This document shows, piece after piece, positions 48,376 to 57,729 of a DNA stretch of 64,000 bases. The DNA lies in contig NZ_JABWQX020000010.1 in the NCBI RefSeq assembly GCF_014268655.2, positions 4,611 to 68,610 of the forward strand. The letters are read 5' to 3'. Every line of letters starts with the position of its first letter. Within the stretch, counting starts at the first letter, position 1. The notes below the pieces were generated by a model. The model had not been told where the DNA came from. It did no database searches and saw only the letters and a program-made list of their open reading frames with translations. Both the position numbers and the translations under genes were made by a program. The stretch is from Pseudomonas marvdashtae. Its GTDB lineage: Bacteria; Pseudomonadota; Gammaproteobacteria; Pseudomonadales; Pseudomonadaceae.

Positions 48376-50180
48376 ACACTTCGGTCCTCGGACGGTTGCA
48401 GGCTCACCCCGGGCGCACCGGCGCGCAGCTTCAGGGTAATCAGGGCGCCGCCTTCCTTGTGGTTGGCGAACAACAGTTCGCCGCCGAAGGCACGCATCAG
48501 GGTGTCGCAGATCGCCAACCCGAGGCCAAGCCCCTGGGTGCGCGTCTTGGTGGTGTAGAACGGCTCGCCGGCGCGGCCCAGGGCTTCCATGCAGAATCCC
48601 GGACCGTTATCGCGGATGTACAAGTTGACGCCGGTTTCCGTCGCCTGGGCACTGAGCCACAGTTTGCGCGGTGGTCCCTTTTCGGTCAGAGCATCAAGGG
48701 CGTTGGCCAGCAGGTTACCCAGCACCTGGCGCAGGCGCGTTTCGCCGGCCTCCACCCACAAGGCAGCTGCCGGCAGGTCGCGGATCAGCTCCACTTCCAT
48801 GCTGCGCCGTCGTTTGGCGAGCAGCGCGAGGGCGTCGTCCAGCGCCGGTTGCAGGGCGACGCTTTCCGGGGCGTGGCGGTCCCGGCGGGCGAAGGCGCGC
48901 AGGTGGGCGATGATCGAGGCCATGCGCCCGGTCAGTTCGCTGATCAGCTTGAGATTGCCCCGAGCGTCTTCGGTGCGCTGGTGATCGAGCAATATCTCGG
49001 CGTTTTCGGCGTAACTCCGGATCGCCGCCAGCGGCTGATTGAGTTCATGGCTGATGCTGGCCGACATGGTGCCCAGGGCTGACAACTTGCCGGCCTGTAC
49101 CAAATCATCCTGGGCGCGGACCAGTTCCTGTTGGGCCTGCTCGCGTTCAAGCACTTCCTGTTTCAGGCGACGGTTGAGTCCCTCCAGATCGCTGGTACGT
49201 TCCGCGACCCGGCCCTCCAGTTCGTGACGAGCCTTGGCCTCGAAGGCGATCCGGTCCAGATAATGCCGCCGGCGCTGCATCATCAACCCGAGCAACAGCA
49301 TCAACACCAGCAGTGCTGCACCGCCGGTGGCCACCACCGTGCGCACTGGCCGGTCGATCAGCGTGCGCGGAGCGAGGATGCTCACGCTCCAACCGGTTTC
49401 TTCGATGGTCTGGGTTTGGGTCAGCCAGGCGTTGGTGTTCAGGTTCAACGGCTTGGGATCTCGGGTCGGATAAGGCTGCACCGCACTGATTGCCTTGCTT
49501 TCTTCCTCGCTCAAGGGGCGAGTCGCGCGAAATCTCCATTCCTGGCGCGAGGTCAGGATCACTACGCCGTTGTGGTCGGTAACCAGCAACTGCTCAGGTG
49601 TCTTGCCCCAGAGGCTTTCGGTGTGGTCGAGGTCAACCTTGACCACCAATACGCCGATGACTTTTTCGCGATCGCGTACCGCGGCGGCGAAAAAATAACC
49701 GCGCTTGCCTGACGTGGTGCCCAGGCCGAAGAAGCGCCCCAGACGCCCGGCCATGGCTTCGATGTAGTAAGGACGGAAGGCGAAGTTGCGTCCGACGAAA
49801 CTGTCGTGCTTGTCCCAGTTCGATGCCGCCAGGGTCTTGCCAGAGGCGTCCATCAGATACATGACTTCGGCGCCGGTCTGGGCGCTGATATTTTTCAGCA
49901 ACCGGTTGGCATTGCCCTGGGTGACCCCATCGTCCGGCGCCGACAGGGTCGCGCGCAGGGCCGGCAGCTCGCCGAGAATCTGCGGCAGCACTTCATAGCG
50001 GTGCAGGGTCCCGAGGAGGTTGGCCACGTAGAGGTCAAGCGTCTGGCGGTTTTGTCCAGCCAGTTCGCTGCGGTAATAACGCTCGGCCAAATGCTCTAGC
50101 GGCCATAGCAATGGCGCCAGGCACAGCGCAAGCAGGGCCAGGCTGCGCCAACGAGGTCTGCGGGGAAGGGTGGAATTCAT
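48372..50180 (-). CDS. dctB: C4-dicarboxylate sensor histidine kinase DctB
   Basis: A 602-residue membrane kinase. A transmembrane segment near residues 15-32 and another near 283-300 enclose a periplasmic double Cache-like sensing domain; then a coiled coil (about 320-365) and the kinase core with the phospho-acceptor His near 378 in SASISHELNQPLAAIRSYAE, an N-box (NLLANALDAL) and G-box (GLGLGLAICDTL). The start at 50180 or 50186 cannot be decided. It phosphorylates DctD. Confidence 0.91.
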   Translation of the reverse strand: MNSTLPRRPRWRSLALLALCLAPLLWPLEHLAERYYRSELAGQNRQTLDLYVANLLGTLHRYEVLPQILGELPALRATLSAPDDGVTQGNANRLLKNISAQTGAEVMYLMDASGKTLAASNWDKHDSFVGRNFAFRPYYIEAMAGRLGRFFGLGTTSGKRGYFFAAAVRDREKVIGVLVVKVDLDHTESLWGKTPEQLLVTDHNGVVILTSRQEWRFRATRPLSEEESKAISAVQPYPTRDPKPLNLNTNAWLTQTQTIEETGWSVSILAPRTLIDRPVRTVVATGGAALLVLMLLLGLMMQRRRHYLDRIAFEAKARHELEGRVAERTSDLEGLNRRLKQEVLEREQAQQELVRAQDDLVQAGKLSALGTMSASISHELNQPLAAIRSYAENAEILLDHQRTEDARGNLKLISELTGRMASIIAHLRAFARRDRHAPESVALQPALDDALALLAKRRRSMEVELIRDLPAAALWVEAGETRLRQVLGNLLANALDALTEKGPPRKLWLSAQATETGVNLYIRDNGPGFCMEALGRAGEPFYTTKTRTQGLGLGLAICDTLMRAFGGELLFANHKEGGALITLKLRAGAPGVSLQPSEDRSV

Positions 50181-50216
50181 GAGCATCGGGCGCCTGTGGT
50201 GACAAGCGCATTATGC

Positions 50217-51098
50217 CTAGGCTTGTCCGGCAAGACACTGCTGCAACGCGCTTCGCCAGTCTGGCTGGCTTACACCCCATTCCTGGGTCAGGCGCGTGCA
50301 GTCCAGCCGTGAATTGAGTGGACGCGGCGCCGGGGTCGGGTACGCGCTGGACGGGATAGGCTCAAGCACCGCGCAAGGCTTGTGGCGTTCGACGAGGTCT
50401 TCGCCGATGGCTTGGGCAAAGCCGAACCATGACGTCTGGCCCTGGGCTGTCAGGTGATAAGTACCCCAGGCGCCGCACCGCCCGGCCTGCCAGCGTTCGA
50501 TCAGCTGCGCGGTGCTCTCGGCGATGGTGCCAGCCCAGGTCGGTGCGCCGACTTGATCAGCCACTACCCTAAGGTGAGGTTTTTCCTGCAGCAGGCGTTG
50601 CATGGTCAACAGGAAATTGCGTCCCGCCGAGGAATAGACCCAGCTGGTGCGCAAGATCAGGTGTTCTCCACCGGCCTGGTGGATGGCCTCTTCGCCAGCC
50701 AGTTTGCTGCGACCGTAGACGCTCAGCGGGTTGGGCGTGTCATCTTCGGTGTATGGCTCGGGCTTTCGACCATCGAAGACGTAGTCGGTGGAGTAATGGA
50801 TCAGCGGAGCGTCCAGCTCAGCAGCAACCTGGGCAAGGATGCCCGGTGCGCTGGCGTTGATGGCGAACGCGCGTTGCGTTTCGCTCTCGGCCTGGTCCAC
50901 GGCCGTGTGGGCGGCGGCGTTGATGATCAGGTCGGGCCGCACGGCCTCGACCGGCGGGCGGATTTGATCCGGCTGCGCCATGTCGAGCTGGTTGCTACCC
51001 AGCACAATCAGTTCGCCCATGCCGGCCAGGCGCGATTGAAGCGCCTGGGACACTTGGCCGTTCTGGCCGATGATCAGGATGCGCAGGGAAGCACTCAT
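50217..51098 (-). CDS. rmlD: dTDP-4-dehydrorhamnose reductase
   Basis: A 293-residue NADPH-dependent SDR that makes the last step of dTDP-L-rhamnose synthesis. It has a LIIGQNGQVSQALQSRL nucleotide-binding start, NAAAHTAVDQAES and STDYVFDGRKPEPY (Tyr-X3-Lys area VYGRSKLAGEEAI). It overlaps rmlC by four bases and is the last of the rml genes. Confidence 0.93.
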   Translation of the reverse strand: MSASLRILIIGQNGQVSQALQSRLAGMGELIVLGSNQLDMAQPDQIRPPVEAVRPDLIINAAAHTAVDQAESETQRAFAINASAPGILAQVAAELDAPLIHYSTDYVFDGRKPEPYTEDDTPNPLSVYGRSKLAGEEAIHQAGGEHLILRTSWVYSSAGRNFLLTMQRLLQEKPHLRVVADQVGAPTWAGTIAESTAQLIERWQAGRCGAWGTYHLTAQGQTSWFGFAQAIGEDLVERHKPCAVLEPIPSSAYPTPAPRPLNSRLDCTRLTQEWGVSQPDWRSALQQCLAGQA

Positions 51099-51640
51099 GG
51101 GAACAGGTCTGCCTCATGCAAGGCCTTGCCGGTCTGGTCCTTGGGCGACAGGATCGGCGCGCCTTGCAATTGCCAGTCAATCGCCAGTTGCGGATCGTCC
51201 CAGCGAATGCAGCGCTCGGCGGAGGGCGCGTAGAAGTCGGTGGTTTTGTATAGGAAATCGGCGGACTCGCTGAGCACGACGAAGCCGTGGGCAAATCCTG
51301 GCGGAATCCACAGCTGACGGTGGTTCTGCGCCGACAGGCGTACGCCGGTCCACTGGCCGAAAGTAGGCGAGCTGCGACGGATGTCCACCGCAACGTCCAG
51401 CACTTCGCCCGCCGTGACCCGCACGAGTTTCCCCTGGGCCTGTTCGATCTGATAGTGCAGGCCGCGAAGCACGCCCTTGGCCGAGCGCGAGTGATTGTCC
51501 TGGACGAACGGGAGCGTAGACCCCGTGGCATCGGCGAACGCTCGTGCATTGAAACTCTCATAAAAGAAACCGCGATCATCGCCAAACACCTTCGGCTCGA
51601 TGATCAGCACGTCCGGCAGTCGTGTGGCGATGACGTTCAA
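51095..51640 (-). CDS. rmlC: dTDP-4-dehydrorhamnose 3,5-epimerase
   Basis: A 181-residue cupin epimerase, the normal length. It carries [36 protein letters not shown] (catalytic His region) and [14 protein letters not shown]. The start is the rare TTG at 51640, which overlaps the rmlA stop (TTGA), because the longer frame adds unrelated residues; this fixes the length at the family value. Confidence 0.9.
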   Translation of the reverse strand: MNVIATRLPDVLIIEPKVFGDDRGFFYESFNARAFADATGSTLPFVQDNHSRSAKGVLRGLHYQIEQAQGKLVRVTAGEVLDVAVDIRRSSPTFGQWTGVRLSAQNHRQLWIPPGFAHGFVVLSESADFLYKTTDFYAPSAERCIRWDDPQLAIDWQLQGAPILSPKDQTGKALHEADLFP

Positions 51641-52509
51641 CGTGTTTCTCCAGCAATCTTGAACAGGTACTGGCCGTAGCCGGTCTTGCCGAAGTAACTC
51701 GCACGCTCGAGCACGTGTTCGCGGCTGACCCAGCCCTGCTGGTAGGCGATTTCTTCCAGGCACGCGACCTTCAGGCCTTGGCGATGCTCAATGGTCTGCA
51801 CGTATTGCGAGGCCTCCAGCAGGCTGTCGTGGGTGCCGGTGTCCAGCCAGGCAAAACCGCGGCCGAAACGCTCGACATGCAAGTCCCCGCGTTGCAGATA
51901 GGCATTGTTGACGTCGGTAATTTCCAGTTCGCCACGTGCGGATGGCTTGATGGCCTTGGCGATCTCTATCACGTCGTTGTCATAGAAATACAGACCGGTC
52001 ACCGCATAGCTGGACTTGGGGGCGGCAGGCTTCTCTTCGATGGAAACCGCGCACCCTTCTGAATCGAAGTCGATTACGCCGAAACGCTCCGGATCCTTGA
52101 CCCAATAACCGAACACCGTTGCGCCACTTTGCCGGTTGACGGCGGTTTGCAGCTGCTCGCCGAAATGTTGGCCGTGGAAGATGTTGTCGCCCAGGATCAG
52201 GCACACCGGGTCCTTGCCAATGAATTGCTCGCCAATCAGGAATGCCTGGGCCAGGCCATCGGGAGCTGGCTGTTCGGCGTAGCTGAAATTCACGCCGAAC
52301 TGGGCGCCATCGCCCAGCAGATTGCGATATTGAGGTAGATCCTGCGGGGTGGAAATGACCAGGATGTCCTTGATTCCGGCGAGCATGAGCACTGAGATCG
52401 GGTAGTAGATCATCGGCTTGTCATAGACCGGCAATAACTGTTTGGAAACGCCGAGGGTAATCGGATGCAGCCGTGTGCCGGAGCCGCCGGCCAGAACAAT
52501 GCCTTTCAT
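51637..52509 (-). CDS. rmlA: Glucose-1-phosphate thymidylyltransferase
   Basis: A 290-residue nucleotidyltransferase, first step of dTDP-rhamnose synthesis. It starts [20 protein letters not shown] and carries [20 protein letters not shown] and [17 protein letters not shown]. The start could be 52512 or 52509 (ATGATG overlapping the rmlB stop). Other in-frame starts lie inside rmlB. Confidence 0.94.
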   Translation of the reverse strand: MKGIVLAGGSGTRLHPITLGVSKQLLPVYDKPMIYYPISVLMLAGIKDILVISTPQDLPQYRNLLGDGAQFGVNFSYAEQPAPDGLAQAFLIGEQFIGKDPVCLILGDNIFHGQHFGEQLQTAVNRQSGATVFGYWVKDPERFGVIDFDSEGCAVSIEEKPAAPKSSYAVTGLYFYDNDVIEIAKAIKPSARGELEITDVNNAYLQRGDLHVERFGRGFAWLDTGTHDSLLEASQYVQTIEHRQGLKVACLEEIAYQQGWVSREHVLERASYFGKTGYGQYLFKIAGETR

Positions 52510-53591
52510 CATGCAATCGTATCCTTGTCGTCGAGCGAGCCCAGGCGCTCGCCCTGATAGCTGCCATCCTGGACGCGCCGGCACCACAGCAAGTTTTCGA
52601 GGTACCACTGCACCGTCTTGCGCAGACCGGTCTCGAAGGTTTCCCGAGGTGTCCAGCCCAGTTCCCGTTCGATCTTGCCGGCGTCAATGGCGTAGCGCAG
52701 GTCATGGCCGGGACGATCCTTGACGAAGGTGATCAGGTCAGCGTAGTGCTCGACCCCCTCGGGCTTGTGTGGTGCCAGTTCTTCAAGCAGGGCGCAGATG
52801 CTGCGTACTACGTCGATATTGGTTTGTTCATTGTGGCCGCCGATGTTGTAGGTCTCGCCGACCACGCCTTCGGTGACGACCTTGAGCAGGGCACGGGCAT
52901 GGTCTTCGACGAATAGCCAGTCGCGTACCTGCCGGCCATCGCCATATACCGGCAACGGTTTGCCGGCCAGTGCGTTGAGGATGACCAGCGGAATCAGCTT
53001 TTCGGGGAAGTGGAACGGCCCGTAGTTGTTCGAGCAGTTGGTCAGCAGCACGGGCAAGCCGTAGGTGCGCTGCCAGGCCCGGACCAGATGGTCGGAGGCA
53101 GCCTTGCTGGCTGAGTAGGGCGAGCTCGGTGCATAGGGGGTGGTTTCGGTAAACAAATCATCCACGCCGTGCAGGTCGCCATACACTTCGTCGGTGGAAA
53201 TATGGTGGAAACGAAACGCCCGTTTTTGCGCCTCGCTAAGTGTCTGCCAATAGGCGCGGGTGGCTTCCAGCAGGCTGTAGGTGCCGACGATGTTGGTCTG
53301 GATGAACTCCGCCGGGCCATCGATGGAACGGTCCACATGGGACTCTGCGGCCAGGTGCATGATGGCGTCAGGCTGAAATTGCGCGAGCACGATACTGACG
53401 GCCGGTTGGTCGACGATGTCGGCCTGCACGAAGGCATAGCGGCTGTCGTGATCGATACTGCTCAGCGATTCCAGGTTGCCGGCGTAGGTCAGCTTGTCGA
53501 GGTTCAGCACCTGGTGTTCGGTGTCCAGGATCAAATGCCGTATGAGCGCCGAGCCAATGAAGCCGGCACCGCCGGTAATGAGAATGCGCAT
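52509..53591 (-). CDS. rmlB: dTDP-glucose 4,6-dehydratase
   Basis: A 360-residue SDR: NAD-binding [20 protein letters not shown] at 3-22, [27 protein letters not shown] and the Tyr-X3-Lys in [16 protein letters not shown]. The start at 53591 (MRILITGG) is the standard one. First gene of the operon rmlB-A-C-D; sequential one- to four-base overlaps suggest tight coupling. dTDP-rhamnose goes to LPS or exopolysaccharide. Confidence 0.95.
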   Translation of the reverse strand: MRILITGGAGFIGSALIRHLILDTEHQVLNLDKLTYAGNLESLSSIDHDSRYAFVQADIVDQPAVSIVLAQFQPDAIMHLAAESHVDRSIDGPAEFIQTNIVGTYSLLEATRAYWQTLSEAQKRAFRFHHISTDEVYGDLHGVDDLFTETTPYAPSSPYSASKAASDHLVRAWQRTYGLPVLLTNCSNNYGPFHFPEKLIPLVILNALAGKPLPVYGDGRQVRDWLFVEDHARALLKVVTEGVVGETYNIGGHNEQTNIDVVRSICALLEELAPHKPEGVEHYADLITFVKDRPGHDLRYAIDAGKIERELGWTPRETFETGLRKTVQWYLENLLWCRRVQDGSYQGERLGSLDDKDTIA

Positions 53592-53757
53592 CCGGTTAAG
53601 CCTTTTTCCAATAGGGCAATGACAATGGAGCATAGCTTGTCGGCATGACGAGGGCGGTGCAAGCGAATATCCCAGGGACAAGAGAGAGGGGGTTGCTAAT
53701 CCCTCGACTCAGTGGCGTGATAGGCGCCCAAGACAAAACCTACTCAGGGGTCGTTGT

Positions 53758-56670
53758 ATGCTGCTCGCTACGTTGGTTCATCGTGCCAGTTTGCCAAGCC
53801 CACAAATCAGCGCCGAGCAGGCGTTGGTACTGCTGCGCTCGAATTACGGACTCAGCGGTGACCTGCGACCCCTCGGCAGCCACCAGGACGTCAACTACCG
53901 CGTCGACAGCGAACGCGGGCGCTTCGTGTTGAAGATTTGCCACGGCCACTACGCCGTCCAGGAACTCCAGGCCCAGCATGCCGCCCTCAAGCTGCTGGCC
54001 GAGCATGGCGCGGTGAAGGTGCCGCGAGTCATTGCCGCCAGCAACGGCCAGGACCTGCTGACGCTGGATGTCGACGGGCAAGCGGTCCATGTGCGCTTGT
54101 TGGAATACATTGACGGGCAGTCGCTCACTCAACTGTCGCACCTTACGCCCGACCTGGTGACCGGTCTGGGAAGATTGTGCGCGGACATGGACTTGGCCCT
54201 GGCCTCGTTCGACCATCCGGGCCTGGAGCGCACCCTGCAGTGGGACGCACGCCATGCGCCGGCCTTGATTGACCATCTATTGCCCGTGATCCAGGATGAT
54301 CAGCGCCGGCAGTTGATCGCCGAGGTCGCGCAGCAGGCCGAACGGCGCTTGCAGCCGCTCAAGGCGAGCCTGCCGGTGCAGGCGATCCACATGGACATCA
54401 CGGACGACAACGTGGTTTGGCAACGCGATGCCCAGCGCCAATGGCAATTGCAAGGTGTGATCGATTTTGGCGACCTGGTCCGCACCTGGCGCATCACCGA
54501 CTTGTCGGTAACCTGCGCGGCCCTGCTGCATCACGCCGACGGCGATCCGTTTTTCATCCTGCCGGCTATCAAGGCCTATCACGCGGCCAATCCGTTGCAG
54601 CGCGAAGAGCTTCTGGCACTCTGGCCGTTGATCGTAGCTCGCGCCGCAGTGCTGGTGCTCAGCGGCGAGCAACAAGTCGCTGTCGATCCGGTGAATCAAT
54701 ACGCTCGCGACAATCTTGAGCATGAGTGGGAAATTTTCCGCGTCGCCCATTCCGTGCCGCCTGAGTTGATGGATGCGGCGATTCTTGCCGCCGCGGGTCA
54801 CAGCCTGCCGTCCATTGCCAACGAGGGTTTCGCCCCCCTGCTGCCGACCTTGGTAGGGCGTGATTTTGCGCTGATCGACCTGGGCGTGCTCAGCCCACAT
54901 TTCGAGGCCGGCAATTGGGAACAGGCTGGAGTCGACCAGCGTCTTCTGAGCGAAGGCGCCGCGCTGCACGGGTTGGCTGCCAGTCGCTACGGCCAGTACC
55001 GGCTGTCCCGTACCCGGCCGGACAGTGCCGTCGAGCCCGATACTTATCCGCTACACGTGGAATTGCATGTCCCTCAAGGGACGCCGCTGGAGTCGCCTTT
55101 CGCCGGGGTGGTGCACAAGGACGCCGAGGGCCTGTTGCGGCTCGACGGTCCGCAGTTGAGCGTGCGCTTGTGGGGCGTATCGTCGTCACTTCATTCCGGC
55201 GCCGCGCTGGTCAAGGGGCAGGTCTTGGGTGAAGTGGTTGGCCCGTTGCGGGTTCAACTGTGCCGAGGCGCGCATCTGATCCCACCATTGTTCTGCACGC
55301 CCTCCAGGGTGAAGGCCTGGCAGGCGCTTTGCCCGTCGCCTGCGACGCTGCTGGGGCTGGCTTGCGATGCCGAGCCGGAAATCGACCCTGAGGCGCTGCT
55401 GGCCCGTCGCGATGCGAGTTTCGCTCGTTCGCAGAAGCACTATTACGTCGACCCGCCGCACATCGAGCGTGGCTGGCGTAACCATTTGATCGACATGCAG
55501 GGCCGCTCTTACCTCGACATGCTCAACAATGTCGCGGTGCTGGGGCACGGGCATCCGCGCATGGCGGCGGTCGCGGCCCGGCAATGGTCGCTGCTCAATA
55601 CCAACTCACGTTTTCACTATGCGGCGATCGCCGAGTTTTCCGAGCGCCTGTTGGCGCTGGCGCCATCGAACATGGATCGGGTGTTCCTGGTCAACAGCGG
55701 CACCGAGGCCAACGACTTGGCGATCCGCCTGGCCTGGGCCTACAGCAAGGGACGCGACATGCTCAGTGTCCTGGAGGCCTACCACGGCTGGTCGGTGGCG
55801 GCCGACGCCGTTTCGACGTCCATCGCCGACAACCCCCAAGCCCTCAGCAGTCGTCCGGATTGGGTGCATCCGGTGACCGCGCCGAACACTTATCGCGGCG
55901 AGTTCCGTGGCCCTGACAGTGCGCCAGACTACGTGCGCAGCGTCGAGCACAACCTGGCAAAAATCGCCGGGCAGAAACGCCAACTGGCCGGTTTCATCTG
56001 CGAGCCGGTCTACGGCAATGCCGGCGGGATCGCGCTGCCACCGGGGTATCTGAAGCAGGTCTATGCCTTGGTGCGCGAGCGCGGTGGCGTCTGCATCGCC
56101 GACGAGGTGCAAGTCGGTTACGGACGCATGGGTGAGTTTTTCTGGGGCTTCGAGGAGCAAGGCGTGGTGCCGGACATCATCACCATGGCCAAGGGCATGG
56201 GCAACGGCCAGCCGCTGGGAGCCGTCATCACCCGGCGAGAAATCGCCGAGGCGTTGGAAGCCGAGGGGTATTTCTTCTCTTCCGCCGGCGGCAGCCCGGT
56301 CAGTTGCCAGATCGGCATGGCCGTGCTGGATGTCATGGAAGAGGAGGACTTGTGGGAAAACGCCCGGGTGGTCGGAGCGCATTTCAAGGCGCGCCTGGAG
56401 GCCTTGATCGACCAGTATCCGCTGGTCGGCGCGGTGCATGGCTCCGGGTTCTACTTGGGCGTGGAGCTGATTCGCAACCGCGCCACCCTCGAGCCGGCCA
56501 CCGAAGAAACCACGGCGCTGTGCAATCGCCTGCGGGAGTTGGGCATCTTCATGCAACCGACCGGTGATTATCTAAACATCCTCAAGATCAAGCCACCGAT
56601 GGTTACCACCCGTCAGAGCGTGGATTTCTTTGTCAATATGCTGGCGAAAGTGTTGGAGGAGGGGCTGTAG
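53758..56670 (+). CDS. Trifunctional fusion: APH-like kinase, M23-like, class III aminotransferase
   Basis: A 970-residue protein in three parts. (1) Residues about 20-300, an aminoglycoside-phosphotransferase/choline-kinase fold with the catalytic HMDITDDNVVW (about 213) and VIDFGDLVRTWRITDLS. (2) About 420-520, a lysostaphin/M23-like fold (LHVPQGTPLESPFAGVV) that lacks the metal ligands, so probably non-catalytic. (3) About 555-965, a class III PLP aminotransferase with the Schiff-base Lys in TMAKGMGNGQPLGAVI (about 811). Human homologues of the two ends are hydroxylysine kinase and the phosphohydroxylysine/phosphoethanolamine phospho-lyases, so a kinase plus ammonia-phospho-lyase acting on an amino alcohol is inferred. 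aguB-aguA follow. Confidence 0.88.
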   Translation: MLLATLVHRASLPSPQISAEQALVLLRSNYGLSGDLRPLGSHQDVNYRVDSERGRFVLKICHGHYAVQELQAQHAALKLLAEHGAVKVPRVIAASNGQDLLTLDVDGQAVHVRLLEYIDGQSLTQLSHLTPDLVTGLGRLCADMDLALASFDHPGLERTLQWDARHAPALIDHLLPVIQDDQRRQLIAEVAQQAERRLQPLKASLPVQAIHMDITDDNVVWQRDAQRQWQLQGVIDFGDLVRTWRITDLSVTCAALLHHADGDPFFILPAIKAYHAANPLQREELLALWPLIVARAAVLVLSGEQQVAVDPVNQYARDNLEHEWEIFRVAHSVPPELMDAAILAAAGHSLPSIANEGFAPLLPTLVGRDFALIDLGVLSPHFEAGNWEQAGVDQRLLSEGAALHGLAASRYGQYRLSRTRPDSAVEPDTYPLHVELHVPQGTPLESPFAGVVHKDAEGLLRLDGPQLSVRLWGVSSSLHSGAALVKGQVLGEVVGPLRVQLCRGAHLIPPLFCTPSRVKAWQALCPSPATLLGLACDAEPEIDPEALLARRDASFARSQKHYYVDPPHIERGWRNHLIDMQGRSYLDMLNNVAVLGHGHPRMAAVAARQWSLLNTNSRFHYAAIAEFSERLLALAPSNMDRVFLVNSGTEANDLAIRLAWAYSKGRDMLSVLEAYHGWSVAADAVSTSIADNPQALSSRPDWVHPVTAPNTYRGEFRGPDSAPDYVRSVEHNLAKIAGQKRQLAGFICEPVYGNAGGIALPPGYLKQVYALVRERGGVCIADEVQVGYGRMGEFFWGFEEQGVVPDIITMAKGMGNGQPLGAVITRREIAEALEAEGYFFSSAGGSPVSCQIGMAVLDVMEEEDLWENARVVGAHFKARLEALIDQYPLVGAVHGSGFYLGVELIRNRATLEPATEETTALCNRLRELGIFMQPTGDYLNILKIKPPMVTTRQSVDFFVNMLAKVLEEGL

Positions 56671-56688
56671 CCACCGGGAGTTGCCGGT

Positions 56689-56726
56689 CACCCTGCAGGC
56701 GTGGGGCCGCTCACGCCTGCAGGGTG
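56689..56726. repeat. 15-base perfect inverted repeat
   Basis: Arms CACCCTGCAGGCGTG and CACGCCTGCAGGGTG around an 8-base loop, 18 bases past the aminotransferase stop. It is followed directly by a second hairpin with a T-tract. Confidence 0.85.
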
Positions 56727-56730
56727 CAAT

Positions 56731-56754
56731 AAGCCGATTTTTGTCGGCTTTTTT
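56731..56754 (+). terminator. Rho-independent terminator of the fusion gene
   Basis: Arms AAGCCGA and TCGGCTT around TTTTTG, followed by a T-run. The same sequence recurs 61 bases downstream as a palindrome in front of aguB. Confidence 0.8.
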
Positions 56755-56791
56755 AGCGGTTTTTTCTCACATATGATTTTTCTCCTCTTTC

Positions 56792-56810
56792 TAAGCCGAT
56801 TTTTATCGGC
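56792..56810. promoter_or_regulatory. Palindrome upstream of aguB, candidate operator
   Basis: AAGCCGATTTTTATCGGCT, nearly the same as the terminator stem at 56731-56750, about 38 bases before the aguB start. A TATAAA directly after it and a third partial copy (AGTCGGC) 7 bases on suggest a promoter/operator area. The binding protein is unknown. Confidence 0.4.
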
Positions 56811-56847
56811 TATAAAGTCGGCACTGCCATCGCCCAGAAGATGATTC

Positions 56848-57726
56848 ATGACTCGTATCGTTACCGTCGCCGCCACTCAGATGGCCTGTTCTTGGGACCT
56901 CGAAGCCAATATCGAAACCGCCGATAAGCTGGTTCGCCAGGCTGCTGCCCAAGGCGCACAGGTGATTCTCATCCAGGAATTGTTCGAGACGCCGTACTTC
57001 TGCCAAAAGCCCAACCCGGACTATCTGCAACTGGCGACGTCGGTCGACGAGAACGTCGCCATCAAGCACTTCCAGAAAATTGCCGAGGAACTGCAGGTTG
57101 TGTTGCCGATCAGTTTTTTTGAACTGGCCGGACGGGCGCGTTTCAACAGTATTGCGATCATCGATGCCGACGGTCAGAACTTGGGCGTGTACCGCAAAAG
57201 CCACATCCCCGATGGGCCTGGCTACCATGAGAAGTACTATTTCAATCCGGGCGATACCGGCTTCAAGGTATGGAATACCCGCTACGCCAAAATCGGCGTA
57301 GGCATCTGCTGGGACCAGTGGTTTCCGGAATGCGCTCGCAGCATGGCGCTTCAAGGCGCGGAGATTCTGCTGTACCCAACGGCCATTGGCAGCGAGCCGC
57401 ACGACAAGACCATTTCCTCGCGCGATCACTGGCAACGTGTGCAACAGGGTCATGCCGGCGCCAACCTGATGCCGCTGGTGGCCAGTAATCGTATCGGCAA
57501 TGAAGAGCAGGATGGCTACGACATCACGTTCTATGGCTCCTCGTTCATCGCCGATCAGTTCGGTGAAAAAGTCCAGGAACTCGGCGAAACCGAAGAAGGC
57601 GTGCTGGTACACAGTTTCGACCTCGACGAGCTGGAACACATTCGCAGTGCCTGGGGCACTTTCCGAGATCGGCGCCCGAACCTGTACGGCGCGATCAAAA
57701 CCCTCGACGGCTCACTGGAGTCCTGA
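56848..57726 (+). CDS. aguB: N-carbamoylputrescine amidase
   Basis: A 292-residue nitrilase-superfamily enzyme converting N-carbamoylputrescine to putrescine, ammonia and CO2. The catalytic Glu is in LIQELFETPYFCQ (residue about 48), the Lys in YRKSHIPDGPGYHEKYYF (about 120) and the Cys in GVGICWDQWFPECARSM (about 157). It precedes aguA by three bases on the same strand. Confidence 0.94.
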   Translation: MTRIVTVAATQMACSWDLEANIETADKLVRQAAAQGAQVILIQELFETPYFCQKPNPDYLQLATSVDENVAIKHFQKIAEELQVVLPISFFELAGRARFNSIAIIDADGQNLGVYRKSHIPDGPGYHEKYYFNPGDTGFKVWNTRYAKIGVGICWDQWFPECARSMALQGAEILLYPTAIGSEPHDKTISSRDHWQRVQQGHAGANLMPLVASNRIGNEEQDGYDITFYGSSFIADQFGEKVQELGETEEGVLVHSFDLDELEHIRSAWGTFRDRRPNLYGAIKTLDGSLES

Positions 57727-57729
57727 TTC

